This document shows, piece after piece, positions 1-6,140 of a stretch of DNA of 28,720 bases. Made by a program: the position numbers and the translations under genes. Source of the stretch: Ruminococcaceae bacterium UBA2857 (GTDB lineage Bacteria > Bacillota > Clostridia > Oscillospirales > Acutalibacteraceae). Each line of letters opens with the position of its first letter. Position 1 is the first letter of the stretch. The stretch lies in the NCBI GenBank assembly GCA_002350705.1, contig DEFH01000009.1, positions 39,663-68,382 of the forward strand, in the 5' to 3' direction. The notes beneath the pieces were generated by a model, which was not told the origin of the DNA, did not search any database, and saw nothing but the letters and a program-made list of their open reading frames with translations.

Positions 1-81
1 TTTGACTTCTGTATGACAGCCTGCGGCTGTTGCGGTCATGAGAATTGCAGCTATTAAACATACGATTTTTCTTGTTTTCAT
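1..81 (-). CDS. Lipoprotein, N-terminal fragment (cut by window edge)
   Basis: The minus strand reads ATG at 81-79 and stays open to the window edge, giving 27 codons. The peptide begins MKTRKIVCLIAAIL and continues MTATAAGC, which is a classic lipoprotein signal: a positive N-terminus, a hydrophobic core, and a lipobox-like TAAGC whose Cys would be lipidated after signal peptidase II cleavage. A very strong Shine-Dalgarno (AAAAGGAGG) lies just upstream of the ATG. The function of the mature protein cannot be told because the rest lies outside the window. The ribosome-binding site forms the 3' arm of a perfect inverted repeat (88-126), described separately, so translation may be controlled. 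The flavoprotein gene ends 70 bases upstream in the same direction, so co-transcription is possible. Confidence 0.75.
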   Translation of the reverse strand, partial: MKTRKIVCLIAAILMTATAAGCHTEVK

Positions 82-87
82 TTTGAA

Positions 88-126
88 AACCTCCTTTTGT
101 CTATTAAGTACCGACAAAAGGAGGTT
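88..126 (-). promoter_or_regulatory. Perfect 14-bp inverted repeat masking the lipoprotein ribosome-binding site
   Basis: Bases 88-101 (AACCTCCTTTTGTC) and 113-126 (GACAAAAGGAGGTT) are exact reverse complements separated by 11 bases. In the minus-strand transcript the second arm to be transcribed holds the Shine-Dalgarno AAAGGAGG of the lipoprotein gene, and the first arm is its anti-SD complement. The folded RNA would hide the ribosome-binding site. A DNA operator is an alternative reading, as is a weak terminator, because the 3' arm is followed by only a short U stretch. I saw no clear -10/-35 pair between this element and the upstream gene. Confidence 0.7.
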
Positions 127-151
127 TGTTACATTCATTTTCCGAAATTTT

Positions 152-709
152 TTAAAAAAATTTATTTTTTGCATCTGAAAGAATTTTTTGAGGGTTTTGT
201 CCGTCAACGTCCAGCATTTCCGCTTTTATGCAGTGAATATCTTTGATTCCAAAAAATGTTTCCGCCAGTTCTTTCACATAGTCATAGCCGAAATTTCTTT
301 CGGGAATACAGCCGCCTGCGGTGGTGATATAGGTCAGCTTTCGGGCATGACACAAACCTTTCGGCATACCGTCACTTGTATACTCAAACGTCACTCCCAA
401 AACACAGATATTTTCAATATACGTTTTCAGCAGTGCGGGAAAGGACAGATCCCAGTAAGGTGCGGCTATGACAATTTCCTCAGCCTGAGCAAACTGTCTC
501 GCATAGCGGAACCTATCATTTTCAAAATCCCCGTTCTGCAAAAGCCTGTTTCTTTCGTCAAGTCCCGCATTGTCCAGCGGCTTGATAGTTTCTTCCGCAA
601 GGGAAAGTTTGGTATACTCCCTGTCTTTCAGAAAATACTCTGCCAGTTCCAGTGTACGGGAATTTTCCTTTCTCACACACACATCTATCAATAAAATTTT
701 CTCTTTCAC
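152..709 (-). CDS. Flavodoxin-fold NAD(P)H-dependent oxidoreductase (AzoR/NQO-like)
   Basis: The protein is about 185 residues with a Flavodoxin_2-type fold. It opens with the beta strand KEKILLIDVCVR, followed by the FMN-phosphate loop region (RKENSRT). The central motif APYWDLSFPALLKTYIE, followed by a VTFEYTSDG segment, matches the FMN-binding and dimer region of azoreductase/quinone reductase proteins (family pattern aPmyNFsiPa.LK..iD.....g.tF.Y...G). TTAGG near residue 140 fits the second flavin loop. Members use NAD(P)H and FMN to reduce quinones or azo compounds by two electrons in the cytoplasm; the substrate here is unknown. I chose GTG at 709 because GGGAG lies seven bases upstream. 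The in-frame ATG at 742 lies upstream of the TATAAT at 729-734, so it would not be in the mRNA. Confidence 0.85.
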   Translation of the reverse strand: MKEKILLIDVCVRKENSRTLELAEYFLKDREYTKLSLAEETIKPLDNAGLDERNRLLQNGDFENDRFRYARQFAQAEEIVIAAPYWDLSFPALLKTYIENICVLGVTFEYTSDGMPKGLCHARKLTYITTAGGCIPERNFGYDYVKELAETFFGIKDIHCIKAEMLDVDGQNPQKILSDAKNKFF

Positions 710-728
710 ATCATCACTCCCTGTATGG

Positions 729-734
729 ATTATA
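729..734 (-). promoter_or_regulatory. -10 box of the flavin oxidoreductase gene
   Basis: The minus strand carries a perfect TATAAT about 20 bases before the GTG start at 709. Seventeen bases further upstream is TTTAAA, a weak match to TTGACA. The position argues against the alternative ATG start at 742. Confidence 0.5.
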
Positions 735-805
735 GTGCCCAATCTCCCGATTTTAAACGAAACTTTTTTGATTCATAAAAAATTCCGTTCCGATATCACT
801 TTTAC

Positions 806-839
806 AAAAAAGCTGTCCGAAACATTTTCGGACAGCTTT
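806..839 (-). terminator. Rho-independent terminator of the acidic Cys-rich protein gene
   Basis: A 13-bp perfect stem (809-821 with 827-839) closes a 5-base loop. On the minus strand it ends in AGCTTTTTT, giving the U-tract. It lies about 20 bases after the stop codon of the gene at 861-1235. Confidence 0.9.
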
Positions 840-860
840 ACAGTCAGTCGGAGAATTTAT

Positions 861-1235
861 TCAGGAATTCTTTTTTCTGAAAATAGCAGCAATCACACTG
901 ACAACACCTGCTGCAATCACAATTGTACCCACAACGGCTGCTACTTTCTTAAATGCAGAGCAGAGACACTCGCCTTTTTCACCGCAGCAGCATTCACCGT
1001 CATCATCACATTCTTCATCAAACAGGATAACGGTTTCTTCATCATCTTCGGACTGTTCAGGCTCTTTCTTAACTTCTTCTTTTACCTCGGGGGCAGCAGA
1101 TTCTTCTTTTACTTCGGGAGCAGTTTCCGGTTCTGTTTTGGAAGCTTCTTCTGTTGCAGCAGTTGTTTCCTCGGCTGCTACGGTTGTTTCTTCTGTTACT
1201 TTTGTTTCCTCGGACGGTTGTCTATTCTTTTTCAT
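861..1235 (-). CDS. Acidic Cys-rich protein with C-terminal membrane anchor (unknown function)
   Basis: I do not recognise a family. The 124-residue protein has three parts. Residues 1-75 are a low-complexity Glu/Thr/Ala/Pro region, with a duplicated PEVKEE motif near residues 40-54. A cysteine cluster follows with Cys at 76, 82, 83, 84, 90 and 92, including ECCCG. A hydrophobic segment at about 98-118 (VAAVVGTIVIAAGVVSVIAA) precedes a basic RKKNS tail. This reads as a tail-anchored protein whose acidic, probably disordered arm and Cys cluster lie on one face of the membrane. Cluster spacing could suit metal binding or disulfides, but no known motif is matched. An AAGGAG site lies 12 bases upstream of the ATG. 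The gene has its own extended -10 promoter and a strong terminator, so it looks like an intact single-gene unit. Confidence 0.75.
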   Translation of the reverse strand: MKKNRQPSEETKVTEETTVAAEETTAATEEASKTEPETAPEVKEESAAPEVKEEVKKEPEQSEDDEETVILFDEECDDDGECCCGEKGECLCSAFKKVAAVVGTIVIAAGVVSVIAAIFRKKNS

Positions 1236-1272
1236 GGCAAATCAGCACTCCTTGTTGATTAAAATAATAGAG

Positions 1273-1281
1273 ATTATAGCA
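1273..1281 (-). promoter_or_regulatory. Extended -10 promoter of the acidic Cys-rich protein gene
   Basis: On the minus strand the sequence reads TGCTATAAT (TGn plus perfect TATAAT), about 37 bases upstream of the ATG at 1235. No good -35 box is visible, which is acceptable for an extended -10 promoter. Confidence 0.65.
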
Positions 1282-1330
1282 CTTAATTGTTACGAATTTA
1301 TGAAGGAAAAGGTCTTTTGCGACATTTTTT

Positions 1331-1482
1331 TTAAATTGTCTGATTTTCAATGATAAAAGGAGAATCCGCATCTGTACTTGCCACATAGTTTTCCCCGGCT
1401 GCCATTGTGTATACACAGCATAACACCGCTGTAAGCATGATTGCTATGCCAAGAAAAACCAGTCTTTTTTTTTGATACTCAT
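1331..1482 (-). CDS. Small exported peptide (50 aa) interrupted by a frameshift at an A9 run
   Basis: From ATG at 1482 the literal frame stops after 12 residues. If one extra A is read in the nine-A run (1463-1471 on the plus strand), the frame becomes a 50-residue protein. It starts MSIKKKRLVFLGIAIM, continues through LTAVLCCVYTMAAG, and ends PFIIENQTI before TAA at 1331-1333. The corrected product has a textbook signal peptide: KKKR, a hydrophobic core, and a likely cleavage near MAA/G. About 21 polar, acidic mature residues would remain, in the size range of secreted signalling peptides. No in-frame start exists in the downstream frame before a stop. A -1 ribosomal slip on AAA AAA AAA, transcriptional slippage, phase variation, a recent mutation, or a base-calling error would each explain it. 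The possible RBS (AAAAGGGG) is moderate. Confidence 0.55.
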
Positions 1483-1497
1483 GTTTTTTCCCCTTTT

Positions 1498-1526
1498 AAA
1501 AAAGAGTGAAGCGTAAACTTCACTCT
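1498..1526 (-). terminator. Rho-independent terminator after rpe
   Basis: A perfect 9-bp stem (1503-1511 with 1518-1526) has a 6-base loop. On the minus strand it is followed by TTTTTT. It lies about 12 bases beyond the rpe stop and closes the rlmB-rpe operon. It also separates that operon from the small exported peptide gene. Confidence 0.9.
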
Positions 1527-1537
1527 CTGCACTAAAA

Positions 1538-2182
1538 TCAAGCGTTCTGTATGGCGGCAATAGCGGCTGCGGTATCGGCTGCTTTGAATACGCCTGTACC
1601 CGATACACAAACATCGACACCTGCTTTGGATGCTGTGGAAGCCGTTTTTTCGGAAATGCCTCCGTCAACCTCCACCAGCACATCAAGACCACGTTTGGCA
1701 CATTCCTCTTTAATGGCTGTCACTTTCGGAAGCATATCCGCCATAAAGGACTGTCCGCCAAACCCCGGCTCTACGGTCATCACAAGTACCATATACAACT
1801 GTTCCAGATACGGATAAACCGTTTCCGCCGGAGTATTGGGCTTAATGACCAGACCTGCTTTGATATTCAGGGATTTGATTTTGTCAATGGTTGCCTGAAT
1901 ATCGGATTTCGCCTCGACATGAAACGTAATGATATCGGCTCCTGCTTTAGCGAAAGCGTCAATATAATCCAACGGATAGTCTATCATCAGATGCACATCA
2001 AACGGCAGCTTGGTATATGGTCTCACAGCGGATATGATAGCCGGCCCGATAGTCAGATTCGGTACAAAATGTCCGTCCATGACATCCAGATGAATCCAGT
2101 CTGCTCCTGCCCTGTCCACTCTTTGAATTTCCTCTCCCATTTTTGAAAAATCACAGGAAAGCAATGAGGGTGCTACTTTCAT
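1538..2182 (-). CDS. rpe: Ribulose-phosphate 3-epimerase
   Basis: The enzyme interconverts ribulose 5-phosphate and xylulose 5-phosphate in the cytoplasmic pentose phosphate pathway. The sequence is a complete TIM barrel of 214 residues from the chosen start. It carries the family signatures: VAPSLLSCDF at the N-terminus, IHLDVMDGHFVPN with metal-binding His and Asp, FDVHLMI with the second metal His, TVEPGFGGQ, and VEVDGGI with the catalytic Asp. I prefer the ATG at 2182 over the ATG at 2191 because AAAGGA abuts the latter directly but stands nine bases from the former. It is the last gene of an operon with rlmB and the P-type ATPase-like gene, 19 bases after the latter. In many Firmicutes rpe sits beside rsgA and prkC instead, so this neighbourhood is different. 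Confidence 0.97.
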   Translation of the reverse strand: MKVAPSLLSCDFSKMGEEIQRVDRAGADWIHLDVMDGHFVPNLTIGPAIISAVRPYTKLPFDVHLMIDYPLDYIDAFAKAGADIITFHVEAKSDIQATIDKIKSLNIKAGLVIKPNTPAETVYPYLEQLYMVLVMTVEPGFGGQSFMADMLPKVTAIKEECAKRGLDVLVEVDGGISEKTASTASKAGVDVCVSGTGVFKAADTAAAIAAIQNA

Positions 2183-2201
2183 TTTTTTCATTCCTTTTAT
2201 G

Positions 2202-5147
2202 TTATTTTTTAATCATGGCAGCGATAATGGTAGCCGCTGCCCAGAATACGATATAAATCAGAATCTCCAGGCTGCCGAGCTTCTGAAAGCCCGATACAAA
2301 GGAAATCAAGGTAAATATCAAAAGTCCGAACAGAATTCCTGTTCCCTGCAGCAGCTTGGCAATCATCGTAGTGGACTTCATTTTGATACATCCCGATATC
2401 GCTTTGGCAAAGGCGGACAGTTTTCCTCTTGTCACAAGATACGCTCTGGACCGTTCTTCAACAGATGATGTTACTTCATGACAGATATTGCCGAGACCTG
2501 TGGGCAGTACTGTAATACATCTGTGGAACAAACCGAATTTTTCCGCAATATTTTCTTTGGTGACATTGGGATCAATGGTTCTTATCACAAAGCTGACACC
2601 GTTTTCCTCCAGTTCACGCAGTCCGTCGGCAATTTCCCTGTCCGTTCTGTAAGAAAGAATAAACATGGCAATCAGTTCACCGCTGATGGAAATATACGTA
2701 ATACGATTACCTGTTTTGAGATATTTGTCTTCCAGTTCTTTGGGAGGCACTTTGATATTGTGTGCTTCCAGCAGAGTACGATTGCCGATCAGTACTCTCT
2801 GCTTGTTCACCCATGCCAGAAGACCTCTTTCATCTTCATAGACAACGCTTTCCACTCTGGGAAGCTGCTCTTTTTTACACTGCACAATATTTTCAAATGC
2901 ATAGCTCATGGTGCCGTTGACGGCATACATCACAGCGGCTCCTGCCTGCATGGCATCATTGAGTTTGCTCTGGCGAAAGACCTTCATACCGCTGAGCGTC
3001 ACCGTTCCGGGCGGATAAAGCTGGCTGACGTCTACCATAATCGCATTGGTATCACAGAATTGCTGTACGGCACCGTAGCCTGAAATCATCGCTTCCGCAC
3101 CGAGGGCATTTCTGCACAGCAGCTTCATGGGAATATTCAGCACGATCAAGCTGATCATCGGTGTTCCGATACAGGATGTCAGGGCAAAGGATGTCACCCC
3201 ACCTGCAAAATCCAGTGTCATACAGCCATAGGCAATTCCGAAAAGCAATGCAACAATCGTTGTGACGGGAGCGATTCTGGCTGCCATTTCCTCACTGGGA
3301 TCGGGCTCATAGGAAAGCCTGAGAAAATTACTCATAAATCTGGAGCGTTTCATATAGGCAATCAAATTGGTTTTTGCGGGAAATTCGCTGACCATTTTTT
3401 CGGCATTTTTCATATCCGTATAAATTTTTCCGGCATATTTCGGATACGGTTTCGACAGAAAACGGAAGTTATCCAGTGTACGCAGAATCAGCAGAAGCTT
3501 TCCGATACTGTTCAAAAGCAACGCAGTGATGGCCAGAGGTACATAAATATGATACGTACCGTTGGTAAACACATGAGGCGTACACAAAGCCGTCACAGAC
3601 TGTACCGCAACAGCAAAGGAAGTGACAGCAGCCGCTGTATCGGAATTACCTTTGAGATGTCGCAGAGGCATCAGTCCGTTGACAATCGGAAGACGAGCCG
3701 ATATGACGGCAACGGTAAACAAAATAAAGGAAATGATTCCGTAGAACAACCAACCTGTACGCATCGCTTCCGAAAAAAGCGGTGTACACTGGGCAATGAT
3801 CGCTGCAATCACAGATAACAGCCACGTTACGGAAAGAATCGCTGTCCGTATTAAAATCATATGCAGATTTCTTTCAATTTCGGTTCTGATGTCGTCGGCA
3901 TCCTTTTCATTGTTATAATCATCCAACAGTTTTTTGGCTTTGCCATTGGGAGATTTCTGCTCTGCGGCATCGTCAATCAAATCTCTGAAATTAATTTTAA
4001 AGTTTTTCTTTTGTTTCTTTTTAGGTTTGGGGGCAGAGGAGTGTGGTTTTGGTTCCTCTTCCGTTTTTGGTTTTTCCGTTTTGATTTTGATGCCTGTCTG
4101 AGGCTTCGTCACCTCTTTGAGTACAGGGGGAGTCTGCGGAGCGTTTTTCACAGCAGAAGCCGTCACTTTTTTATCGGAAGTAATGACTTTTAATACAGGC
4201 TGTGTTTTGGCAGGAGCGGAAGTGTTTTCCGTATGTACAGGAACAGCCGTTTTTTTCTTCTGATGTTTAACAGGAGGGGTATTTTTTTCATATTCCCTGA
4301 CCGCTTCATATTCTGCTTTGAGGGTTCTTGTAAACTTCCCCGCCATCACAATAAACGGCTGTGCGGTATCACAGTGGTAACTGACAGGCAAGGGAGCACC
4401 TTCCCGCAAATCCTTATCCTGATAGGTCGCATCCAGCACATTCACCGATTCCACAGGCTTGACAGCAACGGTTTCCGTTACAGGGGAACTGACTTTCACG
4501 GACGGCTGCGTTTTGATTTTTGAAGATTTTTCAGACTCTTTTTTCACTGCATCTAAAATCTCTTTTTTCAGCGGTGCCGCTGTTTCCGTATCCGGTGTAT
4601 CCTCAAAGAGATTATAGGCAGGGAGTTCTTTCCAAAGCTGTTCCGGCGTCATTGCCTGAGCCGTGAAAGCATCGGTTTCGGATTTTTCGGGTTCCGCAGC
4701 GGTCTTAGGATTTTCGGCAGACACGGTATCCGCTGTTTTATTTTTCACTTTTTCCGCAGCAGGAGATGTTTCCTCTTTGTGTTCATAGATTAACTGAGCG
4801 GGATGAGGCGTCTGTACCGCAGCGGAATCCTTTTCCCGATATTCCACATCAGCAAAAATATCCTTGATGAAATACTCCGGATTTTCGGATACTTTTTCAT
4901 TCTTTTTTTCGGGAACTGCCTCCACAGGTTCTTCTTCATCATCAAAATTTTCTTCTGTCGGCTGTTTCAGAGATAAAACAATTTTTTCCAGACTGCTTTT
5001 GAGTTTTTTCAGCCGTTCATTCGGAGCGTGTTTTTGTTTATCAGACAGTTCCGTTTCCGACTGTTCCGACAGTTCCTTCTTTTCGGAAACGTCATCTTTT
5101 GCTGCCGCATCGTCATGATTTGGTTTATTTTCGTTGTCGGTAGACAT
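2202..5147 (-). CDS. P-type ATPase-like membrane protein with degenerate catalytic motifs and long disordered N-terminus
   Basis: This 981-residue protein has two halves. Residues 1-425 are low-complexity, charged and rich in Lys, Glu, Pro and Thr, with no membrane segment. Residues 430 to the end contain membrane helices (about 433-453, 466-484, 506-523, 535-557, 626-645, 648-676 and two between 932 and 978) around a cytosolic region resembling a P-type ATPase. Near 702-724, MVDVSQLYPPGTVTL sits where DKTGTLT belongs. Residues 774-796 (GLLAWVNKQRVLIGNRTLL) match the nucleotide-domain pattern of heavy-metal ATPases. Residues 824-873 match the segment before TGDN, but the motif reads TIDP. I find no GDGxND hinge and no TGES actuator motif. 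The fold seems kept while transport chemistry is lost; what it does now is unknown. GGAGG precedes the ATG, six bases after rlmB. Confidence 0.75.
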   Translation of the reverse strand: MSTDNENKPNHDDAAAKDDVSEKKELSEQSETELSDKQKHAPNERLKKLKSSLEKIVLSLKQPTEENFDDEEEPVEAVPEKKNEKVSENPEYFIKDIFADVEYREKDSAAVQTPHPAQLIYEHKEETSPAAEKVKNKTADTVSAENPKTAAEPEKSETDAFTAQAMTPEQLWKELPAYNLFEDTPDTETAAPLKKEILDAVKKESEKSSKIKTQPSVKVSSPVTETVAVKPVESVNVLDATYQDKDLREGAPLPVSYHCDTAQPFIVMAGKFTRTLKAEYEAVREYEKNTPPVKHQKKKTAVPVHTENTSAPAKTQPVLKVITSDKKVTASAVKNAPQTPPVLKEVTKPQTGIKIKTEKPKTEEEPKPHSSAPKPKKKQKKNFKINFRDLIDDAAEQKSPNGKAKKLLDDYNNEKDADDIRTEIERNLHMILIRTAILSVTWLLSVIAAIIAQCTPLFSEAMRTGWLFYGIISFILFTVAVISARLPIVNGLMPLRHLKGNSDTAAAVTSFAVAVQSVTALCTPHVFTNGTYHIYVPLAITALLLNSIGKLLLILRTLDNFRFLSKPYPKYAGKIYTDMKNAEKMVSEFPAKTNLIAYMKRSRFMSNFLRLSYEPDPSEEMAARIAPVTTIVALLFGIAYGCMTLDFAGGVTSFALTSCIGTPMISLIVLNIPMKLLCRNALGAEAMISGYGAVQQFCDTNAIMVDVSQLYPPGTVTLSGMKVFRQSKLNDAMQAGAAVMYAVNGTMSYAFENIVQCKKEQLPRVESVVYEDERGLLAWVNKQRVLIGNRTLLEAHNIKVPPKELEDKYLKTGNRITYISISGELIAMFILSYRTDREIADGLRELEENGVSFVIRTIDPNVTKENIAEKFGLFHRCITVLPTGLGNICHEVTSSVEERSRAYLVTRGKLSAFAKAISGCIKMKSTTMIAKLLQGTGILFGLLIFTLISFVSGFQKLGSLEILIYIVFWAAATIIAAMIKK

Positions 5148-5153
5148 TCTCTA

Positions 5154-5930
5154 TCACCCTCCGTTTACAGATTTGATTCCCAGTCGCTGCCTTGTAAATT
5201 CATACATCAGTATGCCGGCTGCCACAGACGCATTCAGGGAATTGATCCTGCCGCACATGGGCAGAGACAGTATCACATCACATTTTTCCCTCACCAGGCG
5301 TCCCAGTCCTCTTCCCTCCGAACCGATTACCAGTGCACACGCACCTTTGAGATTGTTTTCGGCATAGGTGGAACCGTCCATATCTGCTCCGTAAATCCAG
5401 CAGCCTTTTTCTTTCAGTTCCTCCAGTGCAGCCACAATATTGGTCACTCTTGCCACGGGCATATATTCATAGGCTCCTGCGGATGCCTTGCCGACGGTAT
5501 AATTCAAACCGACAGCTCTTCTTTTGGGAATAATGATTCCATGAGCTCCCGCACACTCTGCCGTTCTGATGATAGCCCCCAGATTGTGAGCATCCTCAAT
5601 TTCGTCCAGCACAATGATAAACGGCTGTTCCCGACGGCTTTCCGCAAGGGCAAATATATCTTCCACCTCTGCATATTCCTTGACGGCTGCAATGGCGGCA
5701 ATGCCCTGATGAACCGCTCCGCCGCACAGATAGTCGAGTTTTTTTCTGTCAACCTCTTTGATAGGAATTTTTTTATCCTTTGCCTTGGCAACGATGACCT
5801 TGACCGAGCCATTCAGTTCCCCTTTTGCCACCAGAATACTGTCGATGGCACGTCCCGAATGAATCGCCTCACTGACAGGATTTCTTCCTGCAATGACATC
5901 ACTGCCCTTTTCAAAATCTTCCCTCAACAT
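5154..5930 (-). CDS. rlmB: TrmH/RlmB-family 23S rRNA (guanosine-2'-O-)-methyltransferase
   Basis: The SPOUT-class enzyme uses S-adenosylmethionine to methylate a ribose 2'-OH, in RlmB proteins that of G2251 of 23S rRNA. The N-terminal substrate-binding domain (about 10-75) begins with IAGRNPVSEAIHSG. The three TrmH motifs follow: NLGAIIRTAECAGAHG (motif 1, catalytic Asn/Arg), LVIGSEGRGLGRLV (motif 2) and LPMCGRINSLNASVAAGI (motif 3, the trefoil-knot SAM site). The length of 258 residues is normal. ATG at 5930 is preferred over GTG at 5936 because AGGAAAGG stands at better spacing. It leads the operon with the P-type ATPase-like gene and rpe. Assignment to RlmB rather than another TrmH-family target is by similarity only. 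Confidence 0.93.
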   Translation of the reverse strand: MLREDFEKGSDVIAGRNPVSEAIHSGRAIDSILVAKGELNGSVKVIVAKAKDKKIPIKEVDRKKLDYLCGGAVHQGIAAIAAVKEYAEVEDIFALAESRREQPFIIVLDEIEDAHNLGAIIRTAECAGAHGIIIPKRRAVGLNYTVGKASAGAYEYMPVARVTNIVAALEELKEKGCWIYGADMDGSTYAENNLKGACALVIGSEGRGLGRLVREKCDVILSLPMCGRINSLNASVAAGILMYEFTRQRLGIKSVNGG

Positions 5931-5963
5931 CTTCACCCTTTCCTATTTTCATAAAACCAATTC

Positions 5964-5972
5964 ATTATAGCA
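5964..5972 (-). promoter_or_regulatory. Extended -10 promoter of the rlmB operon
   Basis: The minus strand reads TGCTATAAT with the -10 at 5964-5969, about 34 bases upstream of the rlmB start. A perfect TTGACA lies at 5981-5986, but only 11 bases from the -10, so it is unlikely to act as the -35. Confidence 0.65.
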
Positions 5973-6016
5973 TAAAATACTGTCAAAACAAAGTATTTTC
6001 CGTAACTTTTTCATAA

Positions 6017-6047
6017 AGCACCTGTCGTCTGACAGATGCTTTTTTTA
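6017..6047 (+). terminator. Terminator-like hairpin inside a divergent intergenic region
   Basis: A 10-bp stem with one mismatch (6017-6026 with 6031-6040) closes a GTCT loop and is followed on the plus strand by seven T. It lies between divergent genes, upstream of the plus-strand promoter, so no plus-strand gene ends here. It may stop antisense transcription of the rlmB operon from reaching the plus gene, or be a remnant. Confidence 0.6.
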
Positions 6048-6097
6048 TTATAACATAAATCATTTTCAATTTCCATAGTGCAAATCGTATTTCTTTA

Positions 6098-6106
6098 TGT
6101 TATAAT
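6098..6106 (+). promoter_or_regulatory. Extended -10 promoter of the GT-C-like membrane protein gene
   Basis: The plus strand reads TGTTATAAT, 34 bases upstream of the ATG at 6141. The -35 region is poor, consistent with an extended -10 promoter. Confidence 0.6.
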
Positions 6107-6140
6107 AGAATAATATTATTTTGTCATCCGGAGGGATAAA

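Noticed and set aside
710..742. Upstream ATG start for the flavin oxidoreductase
   Set aside because: The ATG is upstream of the TATAAT at 729-734, and the GTG at 709 has a well-placed SD and matches the family N-terminus.
5028..5954. Open frame on the plus strand opposite rlmB
   Set aside because: It is a shadow of the rlmB coding strand and of the adjacent ATPase-like gene, without family similarity or ribosome-binding site.
5981..5986. Perfect TTGACA on the minus strand before rlmB
   Set aside because: It stands only 11 bases from the TATAAT, too near to act as its -35; the TGn element explains the promoter better.
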